A stretch of DNA of 64,000 nucleotides from JAXGXJ01 sp050943595. Its GTDB lineage: Bacteria; Actinomycetota; Thermoleophilia; RBG-16-64-13. A program made the translations under genes and the position numbers. Of the stretch, positions 8,948 to 18,734 are shown in pieces. How positions within the stretch are numbered: position 1 is the first letter of the stretch; the number at the start of each line of letters is the position of its first letter. The notes beneath the pieces are model-generated. The model had not been told where the DNA came from. It made no database searches and saw only the letters and a program-made list of their open reading frames with translations. The stretch lies in assembly GCA_050943595.1 (NCBI GenBank), contig JBMNPM010000004.1, forward strand, positions 1-64,000, written 5' to 3'.

Positions 8948-10306
8948 ATGTCAGACCAATTCACCGACGAGAGTACACAAACTGTGGAAACACTTCAGGG
9001 CGGACAAGACCTCATGATTGAGGTCGATGGGAAGATGGTTCCCAACTATGACGCGACGATCGTGACCTTCGAGGAAGGGGACATCGTTACCGGGACTGTG
9101 GTGAGAGTCGACAAAGACGAAGTCTTGGTCGACATCGGCTACAAGAGTGAGGGGGTAGTCCCGGCGAATGAGCTATCGATCAGAAAGTCGGTGGATCCCG
9201 CTGAAGAAGTGTCGGTCGGTGATGCGGTCGACGCTCTCGTCCTCACCAAAGAGGACGCGGACGGACGTCTGATCCTCTCCCGCAAGAGGGCGCGTTTTGA
9301 AAGGGCCTGGCAGCGGATCGAGAAGGCCGCTGAAGAAGGCACGCCGGTTTCGGGTTCCGTCATCGAGGTGGTCAAGGGCGGTCTCATTATTGATCTGGGC
9401 GTACGGGGATTCTTGCCCGCATCCTTGGTCGACATCCGCCGGGTCGCCGATTTGGACGAGTTCTTGGGCCAGAGCCTCGAATGTCGGGTCATCGAACTCA
9501 ACCGCTTCCGCAATAACGTGGTGCTTAGCCGGAGGGCGGTACTGGAAGAGGAACGGCGCGGTGTGCGCGAGCAGATCCTCGACCGCATGAACGTGGGCGA
9601 CCTGGTAACCGGCACCATCTCCAACATTGTCGACTTCGGTGCTTTCGTCGACCTGGAAGGCATCGATGGTCTCATCCACATCTCCGAACTGTCCTGGAGC
9701 CATGTGAACCATCCGTCAGAGGTTCTCACCATAGGCCAAAAGGTCACGGTCCGGGTCCTCGACATCGACCGCGAGCGGCAGCGCATCTCGTTGGGTCTCA
9801 AGCAAACGCAGAAGGATCCGTGGCAGCAGGTGTTCGAGAACCGCCAGGTCAACGAGATCGTGCACGGACGGGTTACCAAGCTGGTCTCCTTCGGTGCTTT
9901 CGTTGAGATCGAAGAAGGGGTGGAGGGTCTCATCCACATCTCCGAGTTGGCCCAGCACCATGTAGAGGATCCGGCTGAGATCGTTCGCCCGAACCAGGAA
10001 GTGAACGTCAAGATTATTGAGATCGATCCAGACCGCCGCCGTCTGTCACTGAGCCTGAAGCGTCTGGAGCCGGAATACCGCATCCATGAGGATGTTCTTG
10101 TCGAAGAAGACGAGGAAGGCGAAGAGGACTACGAGGGTGAGGAGTCGGTTGAGGTCCAGGAGGACGTCTACGCCGAAGATGACGCCGCTACCGACGCCGC
10201 CGAGGTGACGGTGGCCGAGGCCGAGGCTCAGGAGACAAACGCCTCCGACAACGAAGCTGAGGGGAGTTTCGTGGATGAATCGGGCTCTGAGAGCCACGAA
10301 GAATAA
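8948..10306 (+). CDS. rpsA: 30S ribosomal protein S1
   Basis: RNA-binding ribosomal protein that helps recruit mRNA, 452 residues. Four S1 OB-fold repeats can be read: from about EEGDIVTGTVVRVDKDEVLVDIG, then GTPVSGSVIEVVKGGLIIDLG, then GDLVTGTISNIVDFGAFVDL, then VHGRVTKLVSFGAFVEI. The last two carry the strong GAFV-DGLIHISEL pattern. A tail of about 75 residues is very acidic (Glu/Asp). Four repeats plus acidic tail is the actinobacterial form rather than the six-repeat proteobacterial one. ATG 8948 is preferred since MSDQF begins family-like sequence; the ribosome site is only purine-rich (GGAAA). A terminator follows. Confidence 0.92.
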   Translation: MSDQFTDESTQTVETLQGGQDLMIEVDGKMVPNYDATIVTFEEGDIVTGTVVRVDKDEVLVDIGYKSEGVVPANELSIRKSVDPAEEVSVGDAVDALVLTKEDADGRLILSRKRARFERAWQRIEKAAEEGTPVSGSVIEVVKGGLIIDLGVRGFLPASLVDIRRVADLDEFLGQSLECRVIELNRFRNNVVLSRRAVLEEERRGVREQILDRMNVGDLVTGTISNIVDFGAFVDLEGIDGLIHISELSWSHVNHPSEVLTIGQKVTVRVLDIDRERQRISLGLKQTQKDPWQQVFENRQVNEIVHGRVTKLVSFGAFVEIEEGVEGLIHISELAQHHVEDPAEIVRPNQEVNVKIIEIDPDRRRLSLSLKRLEPEYRIHEDVLVEEDEEGEEDYEGEESVEVQEDVYAEDDAATDAAEVTVAEAEAQETNASDNEAEGSFVDESGSESHEE

Positions 10307-10354
10307 CTCGGAGGTCGTTTCTGAGTAGCTGGCCTGCACAATGACGCTGTAGTG

Positions 10355-10387
10355 CAGGGGGTGCCCTCGGGCGCCCCCTGTTTTTTT
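10355..10387 (+). terminator. Rho-independent terminator of rpsA
   Basis: An 11-bp G/C stem (10355-10365 with 10370-10380, one G-T pair) is followed directly by seven T residues. Confidence 0.9.
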
Positions 10388-10399
10388 GGTGGAGGGCCG

Positions 10400-11035
10400 A
10401 TGACGGCACGAGTGGATGGTGAGAAGAGATGCCGGGCGGTGGCCGTGGGTCTTACCGGGGGGATAGGTGCGGGGAAGAGTACTGCCCTGGCTGTCTTCAA
10501 GGAACTTGGGGCTCTCACCATCTCAGCAGATCGCGTGGTGCACGACCTCTATACACGGCCGCCCCTCCTAAGGCGGTTGGTCGAACATTTCGGGGCCGAG
10601 ATATTAGACGGTGACGGCAGGTTGGATCGCCGGCTTCTGGCGACACTGCTACGCGGCAGGCACGACGAATTGCGATGGGTGGAAGGACTCATCCATCCGC
10701 TGGTGGCTCAGGAGATCCGTAGCTTCATAGACCAGGCTCCTCCTACGTCGGTGGTGGTGTGTGAAGTCCCTCTGTTGTTCGAGGTGGGGTATGAAGCCAT
10801 GTTCGATCTGCTGGTGACCGTGGAGGCCTCCCACGAGCAACGACTGGCTCGCAACGCCGACCGGTTCGAACGTGACTCGTTCCTGGAGTTCGAGCGCCTG
10901 CAGGCCTCAACCGCCCGACGGGCGGCGGGTAGCCACTTCGTGTTCTGCAACGACGGCGATATCGAGGCACTGCACTCCTTCGTGCGCACCGTCTACGAAC
11001 GGGCCTCCGGAATCCTCCGAGGCGCGGGGGAATGA
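10400..11035 (+). CDS. coaE: Dephospho-CoA kinase
   Basis: Phosphorylates the 3'-hydroxyl of dephospho-CoA, the final step of coenzyme A synthesis. The P-loop GLTGGIGAGKST is near the N-terminus, followed by ISADRVVHDLY and the lid region TVEASHEQRLARNADR; 211 residues is normal. ATG 10400 is preceded by GGAGGG. It is the first gene of a three-gene run in which each start overlaps the previous stop (coaE, lytic transglycosylase, uvrB). The pairing of coaE with uvrB is common in actinobacteria. Confidence 0.92.
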   Translation: MTARVDGEKRCRAVAVGLTGGIGAGKSTALAVFKELGALTISADRVVHDLYTRPPLLRRLVEHFGAEILDGDGRLDRRLLATLLRGRHDELRWVEGLIHPLVAQEIRSFIDQAPPTSVVVCEVPLLFEVGYEAMFDLLVTVEASHEQRLARNADRFERDSFLEFERLQASTARRAAGSHFVFCNDGDIEALHSFVRTVYERASGILRGAGE

Positions 11036-11655
11036 GCGCTCGTCGCGATCTGAGACGCAGAGGCCGTCGCCGTGGCCTTGTCGCACTGTTGATCCTGATC
11101 GTGCTGGCGGTCGTAGTCTACGTCATCGTTGATCATCGAGTGGTGGTGCCGGGTGTGTCGGCTCAGATCTACCCCATCCACTACCGGGAGGGCATAGAAG
11201 AGGTGGCGGATCGTTATGACGTCGACCCCTATCTCGTCGCAGCGGTGGTGCGTACAGAGAGTGGGTATGACCCCAATGCGGTTTCTCACGTAGGAGCGGT
11301 TGGGTTGATGCAGCTGATGCCCGACACGGCTGCCTGGATCGTCAAGCTGCGTACATGGGAGGATGGAGCGCATCCCGAGCTCACTGATCCGGATGACAAC
11401 CTGGCGCTGGGTACCTGCTACCTGGCCTTTCTGATTGAGCACTTCGACGGAGATAGGAGGGCGGCTGTTGCGGCGTACAATGCCGGCCAGGGGGCGGTAG
11501 CCGGGTGGGTGGCAGCCGCAGGAGGAGGCAAATTGACTTTGGAGGACATCCGCTTTCCTGAGACGCGCGCCTTTGTTGAGCGGGTGGAGCAATCGTGGGA
11601 GCTGTACAGGCGTATACACCCCGATGTCTTCGGCAGCGTGGCGGCGAGCGTATGA
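11032..11655 (+). CDS. Membrane-anchored lytic transglycosylase
   Basis: Murein lytic transglycosylase of the SLT family, predicted to cleave peptidoglycan outside the membrane. After an Arg-rich start, one membrane segment (about residues 17-38) precedes a catalytic domain with VVRTESGYDPNAVS (catalytic Glu in ESGY), VGAVGLMQLMPDTA and VAAYNAGQGAV, all standard SLT/Slt70 motifs. 207 residues. It overlaps coaE and uvrB by four bases each. The position between a metabolic kinase and a repair gene gives no functional clue beyond shared expression. Confidence 0.88.
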   Translation: MSARRDLRRRGRRRGLVALLILIVLAVVVYVIVDHRVVVPGVSAQIYPIHYREGIEEVADRYDVDPYLVAAVVRTESGYDPNAVSHVGAVGLMQLMPDTAAWIVKLRTWEDGAHPELTDPDDNLALGTCYLAFLIEHFDGDRRAAVAAYNAGQGAVAGWVAAAGGGKLTLEDIRFPETRAFVERVEQSWELYRRIHPDVFGSVAASV

Positions 11656-13655
11656 GTCTCTTCACCATCCGGGCTGATTATGAGCTCAAGGGTGACCAGC
11701 CGCAGGCGGTGACCCGGCTGTTCGAGGGGCTCAAGCGTGGTGATCGCTTTCAGACCCTCTTGGGGGTCACCGGCTCGGGTAAGACCTTCACCATGGCCAA
11801 CATCATCGCGCGACTGGGCAGGCCGGCTCTGGTCATGGCGCCCAACAAGACGTTGGCGGCACAGCTCTGCAACGAGTTCCGCGAATTCTTGCCGGACAAC
11901 GCCGTCGAGTATTTCGTCTCCTACTACGACTACTATCAGCCCGAGGCCTATCTTCCGGCTACGGACACGTATATCGAGAAAGACTCATCCATCAACCAGG
12001 AGATAGACCGGCTGCGGCACTCCGCCACCAGCAATCTGCTCATGCGGCGGGACGTGGTCGTCGTCGCTTCGGTCTCCTGCATCTACGGACTGGGTTCGCC
12101 AGCCGAGTATTTGGGGCAGGTCGTTCTCCTCAAACAGGGGGAGGAGGTGAGCCGCGACGAAGTCCTCGCCAAACTCGTCAGGATCCATTACGAACGCAAC
12201 GACATCGGCTTCGCGCGTGGGAAGTTTCGGGTGCGGGGTGACAGCTTTGAGGTTTGGCCGGCCTATGAGGACTATGCCGTGCGGGTCGGTCTGTGGGGCG
12301 ACGAGGTGGAGGAGATCGTCAAGGTCGATCCGGTGACACAGGAGATTGTGGCCCGTCTGCCCAATGTGGCCATCTACCCGGCGACTCACTTCGTCACTTC
12401 CAAGGACGCGATCGAGCGTTCTCTGGAGGAGATCGCTGCGGAGCTGGAACAGCGCGTAGGCGAACTTGAGGCGCACGGCAAGCAATTGGAAGCCTTCCGG
12501 CTGCGGCAGCGCACGCAGTACGACATGGAGATGCTGCGCGAGCTGGGCTACTGTAATGGGATTGAGAACTATTCACGCATCCTCTCCGGCCGGCGCCCCG
12601 GGGAGCCTCCCTACACGTTGCTCGACTTCTTCCCGCCGGACTTTGTGGTCTTCATCGACGAATCGCACATGACGGTGCCTCAACTGCACGGGATGTACGA
12701 AGGCGACCGTAGTCGCAAGACGATGCTCGTGGAGCACGGCTTTCGACTCCCCTCGGCACTCGATAACCGCCCCCTACGCTTTGAGGAGTTCATGGAACGT
12801 GTGTCGCGGGTGGTCTTCGTCTCCGCCACGCCCGGAGAATGGGAGACGTCGGTGTCGGCGCAGGTGGTTGAGCAGCTCGTCCGGCCCACCGGTCTGGTCG
12901 ATCCTATGGTAGAGGTGAGGCCCACTCTTCATCAGATCGACGATCTCATGAATGAGGTCCGTGTGCGGGTTGAGAAAGGACAGCGCACATTGGTGACCAC
13001 GCTTACCAAGAAGATGGCCGAGGATCTCAGCGACTACCTGCTCGAGATGGGTTTCCGGGTTCGCTATCTCCACTCTGAGGTCGATACGTTGGATCGCATC
13101 CGTATCATTCGGGAGTTACGCCTGGGGGAGGTGGACGTTCTAGTGGGCATCAACCTGCTCCGGGAGGGGCTCGATATGCCCGAAGTGACGTTGGTCGCCA
13201 TCCTCGACGCTGATAAAGAGGGCTTCTTGCGGGGGGAGACGGCCCTCATCCAGACCATCGGTCGTGCCGCTCGTAACGTCGAGGGCAAGGTGATCATGTA
13301 CGCCGACAAGCGTACGGCTGCGATGGACAAAGCCATCTCGGAGACGGAGCGCCGCCGGGCGGCTCAGGTGGCCTTCAACATAGAGCACGGCATCGAGCCG
13401 CGCACCATCGTCAAGGCCGTGTCGGATATGGCGGAACTTCTAGGCGTTAGTGGCAGCGTGCCCTACAAAGAGCGGCGCCGCACCGCCCGCGGTGAGGTCA
13501 TGTCGGCCGAAGAAGTGGAACGTCTCATGGCTACGCTCGAAGAGGAGATGTTTGAGGCGGCCGACGAGCTGCGTTTCGAGTACGCGGCCAAGTTACGGGA
13601 CGAGATAAAGGACCTGGCGCGGGAGCTGAGCCGGCTTCGCGGGGCCGCCGGCTAA
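11652..13655 (+). CDS. uvrB: Excinuclease ABC subunit B
   Basis: Damage-verification helicase of nucleotide excision repair, 667 residues. Visible are Walker A GVTGSGKTFTMA, the beta-hairpin YYDYYQPEAYLP, DESHMTVPQL, helicase motif V GINLLREGLDMPEV, and a C-terminal UVR domain (EEEMFEAADELRFEYAAKLRD in outline) that contacts UvrC. The ATG at 11652 overlaps the stop of the preceding gene as ATGA; an alternative longer start would lie inside that gene. uvrA and uvrC are not in the window. Confidence 0.96.
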   Translation: MSLFTIRADYELKGDQPQAVTRLFEGLKRGDRFQTLLGVTGSGKTFTMANIIARLGRPALVMAPNKTLAAQLCNEFREFLPDNAVEYFVSYYDYYQPEAYLPATDTYIEKDSSINQEIDRLRHSATSNLLMRRDVVVVASVSCIYGLGSPAEYLGQVVLLKQGEEVSRDEVLAKLVRIHYERNDIGFARGKFRVRGDSFEVWPAYEDYAVRVGLWGDEVEEIVKVDPVTQEIVARLPNVAIYPATHFVTSKDAIERSLEEIAAELEQRVGELEAHGKQLEAFRLRQRTQYDMEMLRELGYCNGIENYSRILSGRRPGEPPYTLLDFFPPDFVVFIDESHMTVPQLHGMYEGDRSRKTMLVEHGFRLPSALDNRPLRFEEFMERVSRVVFVSATPGEWETSVSAQVVEQLVRPTGLVDPMVEVRPTLHQIDDLMNEVRVRVEKGQRTLVTTLTKKMAEDLSDYLLEMGFRVRYLHSEVDTLDRIRIIRELRLGEVDVLVGINLLREGLDMPEVTLVAILDADKEGFLRGETALIQTIGRAARNVEGKVIMYADKRTAAMDKAISETERRRAAQVAFNIEHGIEPRTIVKAVSDMAELLGVSGSVPYKERRRTARGEVMSAEEVERLMATLEEEMFEAADELRFEYAAKLRDEIKDLARELSRLRGAAG

Positions 13656-13657
13656 TA

Positions 13658-13740
13658 GGCTGCTCAGCGCATTCTGGCGGCCGGGGCTTCGTTTTTCAGT
13701 AGCCTTCCAGGCCCGTGGCGAATAGTCGAACTATTTGCGC
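13658..13740 (-). repeat. Dispersed repeat, short copy after uvrB
   Basis: Bases 13658-13704 are one arm of the repeat seen at 59911, in reverse orientation, bounded by GGCTGCT and TTCAGTAGCC. Just beyond, 13718-13740 forms the hairpin GCGAATAGT-CGA-ACTATTTGC, a variant of the hairpin inside copy A. It begins three bases after the uvrB stop. Confidence 0.55.
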
Positions 13741-13767
13741 AATCTAAGGCGACGAATGACGCCGGCC

Positions 13768-13811
13768 CATGTGTTGGCATAGGCCCATGTGCTGGCATAG
13801 GCCTATGTGTT
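13768..13811. repeat. Tandem repeat, 18-base unit
   Basis: About 2.4 copies of a unit close to CCCATGTGCTGGCATAGG lie between uvrB and mgtC. No function is evident. Confidence 0.6.
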
Positions 13812-13852
13812 CGGCCCGCTGACGCTGCTGCTCGTCTGCTCGTCGACACCCT

Positions 13853-14509
13853 CTAGTCCAGGTTCACCGACTCGACTTCGTCCAGGCTGGTGATGATCTC
13901 GGTGAGCGCCACCCGCGTCATCGAGCGTGGCAGTTGGAGGCGAAAGCGGAGAGTATCTGTGTCGTCTGCGCCTTTGACTACCGCTACTTCTTTGACGGCC
14001 ACGTGGGCTTGGTCCAGAGCCGAGAGGAGGACCGTCAGGGGCGTGTATCCCGGTCTGCGGAAGTGTACCCGCACCCCCACCGAAGGGCCCACGTGCCGGT
14101 AGATGATGCGATCCTCTATAAATCGCAGCCCATACAGGCTGACGAGTACCAGGGCCGTGGTCACCAGCGCGGCGGAGTAAAATCCCTGGCCGCACGTGAT
14201 CCCGACGGCTGCCGCCGCCCACAGACCCGCGGCTGTGGTTAGTCCCCGCACCGTCACCCCGTGGCGTATGATTGCTCCTGCCCCGAGGAAACCGATGCCG
14301 CTCACCACCTGTGCGGTGATCCGGTGGGAGTCGAACGAGGTGCTATCGTCACCGTACGACGAGGCCAGCGTGAAGACGCTCGCACCTATGGCTACTAAGA
14401 TGTGGGTGCGGAATCCGGCCGTGCGGTCACGAGTCTCGCGCTCCAGGCCGATGAGTCCGCCCAGGATCATGGCCGATACGATACGTATGACGACGTCGAG
14501 CAGTGGCAT
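13853..14509 (-). CDS. MgtC/SapB family membrane protein
   Basis: Membrane protein of the MgtC/SapB family (218 residues), whose members are linked to magnesium limitation and modulation of the F-type ATPase, though many homologues are uncharacterised. The N-terminal domain shows the family pattern ILGGLIGLERETRDRTAGFRT, then GIGFLGAGAIIRHG and GLTTAAGLWAAAAVGI, with about five membrane segments. The last 80 residues form a soluble ACT-like domain. It is transcribed against its neighbours. The start codon lies six bases downstream of TAGTAT with no Shine-Dalgarno sequence. Confidence 0.85.
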   Translation of the reverse strand: MPLLDVVIRIVSAMILGGLIGLERETRDRTAGFRTHILVAIGASVFTLASSYGDDSTSFDSHRITAQVVSGIGFLGAGAIIRHGVTVRGLTTAAGLWAAAAVGITCGQGFYSAALVTTALVLVSLYGLRFIEDRIIYRHVGPSVGVRVHFRRPGYTPLTVLLSALDQAHVAVKEVAVVKGADDTDTLRFRLQLPRSMTRVALTEIITSLDEVESVNLD

Positions 14510-14515
14510 GTCCCC

Positions 14516-14524
14516 ATACTAGCA
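14516..14524 (-). promoter_or_regulatory. Extended -10 promoter of mgtC-like gene, probably leaderless
   Basis: TGCTAGTAT on the minus strand ends six bases before the ATG at 14509. The TGC preceding TAGTAT is an extended -10; no good -35 box or ribosome site is seen. Confidence 0.5.
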
Positions 14525-14661
14525 GCCTGTCGGCAGTCTTCCAGCACCTCCCAGTTGCGGATTGCGGGCCTTGAGGGTCGTCGAACACTGCGGATGTGCC
14601 CGCAGTTTGGCGTGAGTGTGACCGGCTGGAATAATGGGTAGATCAGCTGGAGGCCTGGACA

Positions 14662-17286
14662 ATGGATGAGAGCGGAAGGATAGGGATGGCGCGTACGTAC
14701 GACCCCGAGCAGATTGAGACCAAGTGGCAGAGGGTGTGGGAAGAGCAGAAGACTTTCATCGTCCCCAACCCGCCTCGAGGGTCGAGTCCGGGCGGTAAGG
14801 GCTCAGATGCCACCTATGTCCTGGAGATGTTCCCGTATCCTTCGGGCAGCGCGCATATGGGTCACGTGAAAAACTACACCATGGGGGACGTTATCGCCCG
14901 TTTCCGCCGCCACCGGGGGCAGAAGGTGCTCCACCCCATGGGCTATGATGCGTTTGGGCTCAACTCTGAGAACATGGCCATCAAGACGGGTGAATCTCCG
15001 GCGAAGTTCACTGAGGAGGCCATCGCCACCATCAACCGGCAGCTGCGGCGGTTGGGTGTGTCCATCGATTGGACGCGCGAAGTGGTGACGTCTCGGCCCG
15101 AATACTACCGGTGGACACAGTGGCTCTTCCTGCAGCTGTATAAGAAGGGCCTGGCCTACAAGAAGGAGGCCCCGGTCAACTGGTGCCCTTCTTGTCAAAC
15201 GGTCCTGGCAAATGAACAGGTCATCGACGGGACCTGTGAACGTTGTGACAGCCTGGTGGAGGCCAAGAAGCTGGCCCAGTGGTTCTTCCGCATCACCGAC
15301 TACGCGGAGCGGCTTCTGCAGGACTTTGACAAGCTCGATTCGTGGCCTGAGCGCGTAGTCACTATGCAGCGCAACTGGATCGGCAAGTCACAGGGTGCGG
15401 ATGTGGTCTTCGCTATCGCTACGCCTGAGCCGGCGGACGACGACCGGCCTGCCGGCCGGGACACTGCGGACGGCACGGCTGTGGTGACGGAGCCCGGTAT
15501 GGAGGTCACCGTCTTTACTACCCGGCCGGATACGTTGTTTGGCGCCACCTTCTTCATACTGGCTCCCGAGCACCCGTTGGTCGACCGCTTGGTGGCCGGT
15601 AGCCCCCAGGAGGAAGAGGTGAGGCGGTACGTCGCAAGAGCCATGGCGACGTCGGCCATCGAGAGGGCGAGTACGGAGAAAGAGAAGACCGGGGTCTTCA
15701 CGGGCCGCTACGCCGTCAACCCGGTGACAGGGCGGCGGATCCCCATCTACGTGGCCGACTACGTGCTCATGGATTACGGGACCGGCGCCATCATGGCGGT
15801 GCCCGGGCATGACGAGCGAGACTTCGCCTTTGCCAAGAAGTACGGCCTGGAGGTCATCGAAGTGATCGCCAGCCCCGAAGAGTTCAAGGACGCAGAAGGC
15901 CGACTAATCGCAGCCTACAGCGGTGACGGCCTACTCGTAAACAGTGGCCGGTTTGATGGGCTCACCAAATCTGAGGGGATCGTCCAGGTCACGCAGTGGC
16001 TGAAAGACCAGGGGAAGGCCGAATTCGCGGTCAACTACAAGCTCCGGGATTGGTTGGTCTCCCGCCAGCGCTACTGGGGGGCGCCTATCCCCATCGTCTA
16101 CTGCGACGCTTGTGGTGAGGTACCCGTGCCTGAAGAGCAGCTGCCTGTGCTGTTGCCCGACATTACGGACTATGCCCCCAAGGGCAGGTCTCCGCTGGCC
16201 GCTGCGACCCACTGGGTCGAGACCGTCTGTCCCGTCTGCGGACAACCGGCCCACCGTGAGACGGACACGATGGATACTTTCGTCGATTCATCCTGGTACT
16301 ACCTGCGCTACGCCTCGCCCGGCCGCGACGACGTGGCGTTCGATCGTGAGGATGCCGACTATTGGTTGCCCGTGGACCAGTACATCGGGGGCGTCGAACA
16401 TGCCATCCTGCACCTCATGTACTCGCGCTTCTTTACCAAGGTGCTCTACGATCTCGGCCTCGTGGGGTTTGAGGAGCCGTTCAACAGGCTCTTCACTCAG
16501 GGGATGATCTACTACAAGGGCGCCAAGATGTCCAAGAGCAAGGGTAACGTGGTCAACCCCGACGAGCACGTGGCCCGCTATGGAGCGGATTCTCTCCGTA
16601 GTTACATCCTCTTCATGGGGCCTGGTGAGAGTGATGCCGAATGGAACGACCAGGGTATCGAGGGCATCTACCGCTTTCTCAGCAAAGTGTGGCGTCAGGC
16701 GACAGAGGCTATCGACGAGGGCCTGCTGAGGCCGGGACAGGGCGGGGTGGGCGGCACATTCGTGCCGGAAGATCTCAACACGGCTGAGAAGGCCCTGCTC
16801 ATCAAAGTGAACCAGACTGTGCAGAAGGCCACCATCGACATCGGCCAACGTTTCCATTTCAACACGGCTTTGGCCGCCATTATGGAGTTGAATAACGAGA
16901 TAAGCTCGGCCCGCGCCGCCGGGCTCGGCGCACGACCCGAAGGGCGATCGGTCCTTGGACACGCGGTGGAGATACTGGTGCGGCTCCTCGAGCCGTTCGC
17001 ACCCCACATGGGAGCAGAGCTGTGGGAGATGATGGGCCACACCAACGTGTGGGATGTGCCCTGGCCGGAAGTCGATACCCGCTTCCTGACTGGGGAGACG
17101 GTGGAATTGGCCGTCCAGGTCAACGGCAAGGTGCGGGACCGCCTGGAGGTGGACAAGGGTGCTCCTGGAGACGAGATTATAGCTCTGGCCAAGGCTTTGC
17201 CGGGGGTGGCGCGCCACCTAGACGGAAAGACGCTGGTGAAAGAGGTGGTGGTCCCAGGGCGGTTGGTCAACTTGGTCGTGAGGTGA
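14662..17286 (+). CDS. leuS: Leucyl-tRNA synthetase
   Basis: Class I synthetase charging tRNA-Leu, 874 residues. The HIGH signature appears as GSAHMGHVKNYTMGD and KMSKS as KMSKSKGN. Zinc-type cysteines appear in WCPSCQTVLANEQV...CERC and again in YCDACGEV. The CP1 editing domain is present (TTRPDTLFGATFF, GTGAIMAVPGHDERD). An acidic low-complexity insert of about 26 residues sits just before the editing-domain TTRPDT motif (nt about 15418-15505). Two starts have good ribosome sites: ATG 14662 (GGAGG eight bases upstream) and ATG 14686 (GGAAGG); the latter matches the usual N-terminus better. No T-box leader was recognised upstream. Confidence 0.95.
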   Translation: MDESGRIGMARTYDPEQIETKWQRVWEEQKTFIVPNPPRGSSPGGKGSDATYVLEMFPYPSGSAHMGHVKNYTMGDVIARFRRHRGQKVLHPMGYDAFGLNSENMAIKTGESPAKFTEEAIATINRQLRRLGVSIDWTREVVTSRPEYYRWTQWLFLQLYKKGLAYKKEAPVNWCPSCQTVLANEQVIDGTCERCDSLVEAKKLAQWFFRITDYAERLLQDFDKLDSWPERVVTMQRNWIGKSQGADVVFAIATPEPADDDRPAGRDTADGTAVVTEPGMEVTVFTTRPDTLFGATFFILAPEHPLVDRLVAGSPQEEEVRRYVARAMATSAIERASTEKEKTGVFTGRYAVNPVTGRRIPIYVADYVLMDYGTGAIMAVPGHDERDFAFAKKYGLEVIEVIASPEEFKDAEGRLIAAYSGDGLLVNSGRFDGLTKSEGIVQVTQWLKDQGKAEFAVNYKLRDWLVSRQRYWGAPIPIVYCDACGEVPVPEEQLPVLLPDITDYAPKGRSPLAAATHWVETVCPVCGQPAHRETDTMDTFVDSSWYYLRYASPGRDDVAFDREDADYWLPVDQYIGGVEHAILHLMYSRFFTKVLYDLGLVGFEEPFNRLFTQGMIYYKGAKMSKSKGNVVNPDEHVARYGADSLRSYILFMGPGESDAEWNDQGIEGIYRFLSKVWRQATEAIDEGLLRPGQGGVGGTFVPEDLNTAEKALLIKVNQTVQKATIDIGQRFHFNTALAAIMELNNEISSARAAGLGARPEGRSVLGHAVEILVRLLEPFAPHMGAELWEMMGHTNVWDVPWPEVDTRFLTGETVELAVQVNGKVRDRLEVDKGAPGDEIIALAKALPGVARHLDGKTLVKEVVVPGRLVNLVVR

Positions 17287-17289
17287 CAC

Positions 17290-18591
17290 GTGCGCCGTCG
17301 GGCCACAGTGCCGGGGTTGCTCGTCCTGCTCCTCCTGGGCTCGTTTATAGCGGTGCCGGGGTGCTCCGGCGGCTCGTCTGTGTCAACAGCTTCGAACACG
17401 AGCGCTTCCATTGCCTCGTCTAGCGCTTCAGTTCCTGCGGCAGAATCGACTACCACGGTCTCCAAACCGGCACCCAGGGTGCGCATCGGTGCCCTGCTGC
17501 CTCTCACCGGCAACCTGTCCGCCCAGGGGTTGGATAGTCTCAAGGGTATGCAGTTCGCCGTCAATCAGGTGAATGCGGCTGGAGGCATTAGTTCCTTGGA
17601 CGGCGCCCGGCTGGACTTGGTAGTGGGTGACACCCAGGGCGACTCCGGCGTTGCTGTAAGAGAGATGGACCGGCTGATCGAGGAAGACCACGTGGTTGCT
17701 TTGGTGAACTGTTTACAGTCCACCGTTGCCCTACGGGTGACTGCAGCTGCGGAGCAGGCACGAGTGCCGGTAGTGGTCGCCTTCGCAGCGGCCGATGAGA
17801 TCACTGAACGCGGCTTGGCCTTCACCTTCCGGCTCTGTCCCAAGACGGAGTGGTACGCCCGTGATCAGGTGCGCTTCTTGGTCGAGTTGCGCTGGAAAGG
17901 ACAGGTGGTCGTGGATGAGGTGGCCCTCGTCTACGAGAGCGGCGTTTTCGGTCGAGGAACCGCTGAGGCGCAGAAGAAGTACCTGGCCCAGGCCGGCATC
18001 CGGGTGGTGAAGGAGGTGGCCTATCCCGCCGATACGGCCGATCTCAGCCGGGAAATGCTGCAGATCAAGCTCGGGGAGGCGGATGCGGTGCTAACGGCCA
18101 CCTATCTGGAGGACGCTCTTGTCATAGCCGACAGTGCGGCTGCCGTCCGGCTCAATCTGCCGATCATCGACGTGGGGGGAGGCTTTCTCGACTCGGGCTT
18201 CTGCTCTCATCTCGGTACTAAGGCCGAGGGTCTGCTCGCGGTGATGGACTACTCTCCAGGGACCACGGCCAAGGCGTTGGAGGAGAGCTTCCAGAAGACG
18301 TACAAGACTTCACCGACGGCCGGCGCAGTCTATGGCCACCAGGCGGTCTGGCTGTTGGTCGACGCCCTGGAGAGGGCCTCGTCGGCCGAGCCACAACTCG
18401 TACAGGAGGCGTTGGCCGATACGGTCATGCCCTCGGGAGCCCACATGATGCTGCCTCAGCCGGTGCTCATGTTTGATCGGGGCGGTCAGAACATGTTGGC
18501 CCACTTGTTTGTCGGCCAAGTCCAGGAAGGTCGCTACGTCCCCGTTTGGCCGGCCCCATACGCGGTCGGCGGCTTCCGCGCAGCCCCCTAG
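17290..18591 (+). CDS. LivK-like periplasmic binding lipoprotein (orphan)
   Basis: A Peripla_BP_6 (Leu/Ile/Val-binding or PBP-activator-like) receptor, 433 residues. The signal peptide (about residues 8-24) ends in a lipobox VPGC, followed by a Ser/Thr/Ala-rich linker and a mature domain opening VRIGALLPLTGNLSAQG. It starts at GTG three bases after leuS and is probably co-transcribed with it. No permease or ATPase genes accompany it, unlike livK at 259, so it may serve a transporter elsewhere or act as a sensor; its substrate is unknown. The stop codon is followed at once by TTCAGCAGCC, the end of the dispersed repeat. Confidence 0.82.
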   Translation: MRRRATVPGLLVLLLLGSFIAVPGCSGGSSVSTASNTSASIASSSASVPAAESTTTVSKPAPRVRIGALLPLTGNLSAQGLDSLKGMQFAVNQVNAAGGISSLDGARLDLVVGDTQGDSGVAVREMDRLIEEDHVVALVNCLQSTVALRVTAAAEQARVPVVVAFAAADEITERGLAFTFRLCPKTEWYARDQVRFLVELRWKGQVVVDEVALVYESGVFGRGTAEAQKKYLAQAGIRVVKEVAYPADTADLSREMLQIKLGEADAVLTATYLEDALVIADSAAAVRLNLPIIDVGGGFLDSGFCSHLGTKAEGLLAVMDYSPGTTAKALEESFQKTYKTSPTAGAVYGHQAVWLLVDALERASSAEPQLVQEALADTVMPSGAHMMLPQPVLMFDRGGQNMLAHLFVGQVQEGRYVPVWPAPYAVGGFRAAP

Positions 18592-18734
18592 GTTCAGCAG
18601 CCTTGTAGGCTCCAGAGGTCGGGAGCCGGGGTGGGGGGGAGTATGATAGAGCTACGGCGAAGGTCGCCGACAAGAACAAGGTCTAGAAGCCTGCCGGCGC
18701 TGGATGCTGCCGCACACGTGATGGGGGTGAAGCA

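Noticed and set aside
14510..14661. T-box leader for leuS
   Set aside because: No AGGGTGGNACCGCG core and no terminator/antiterminator pair is visible.
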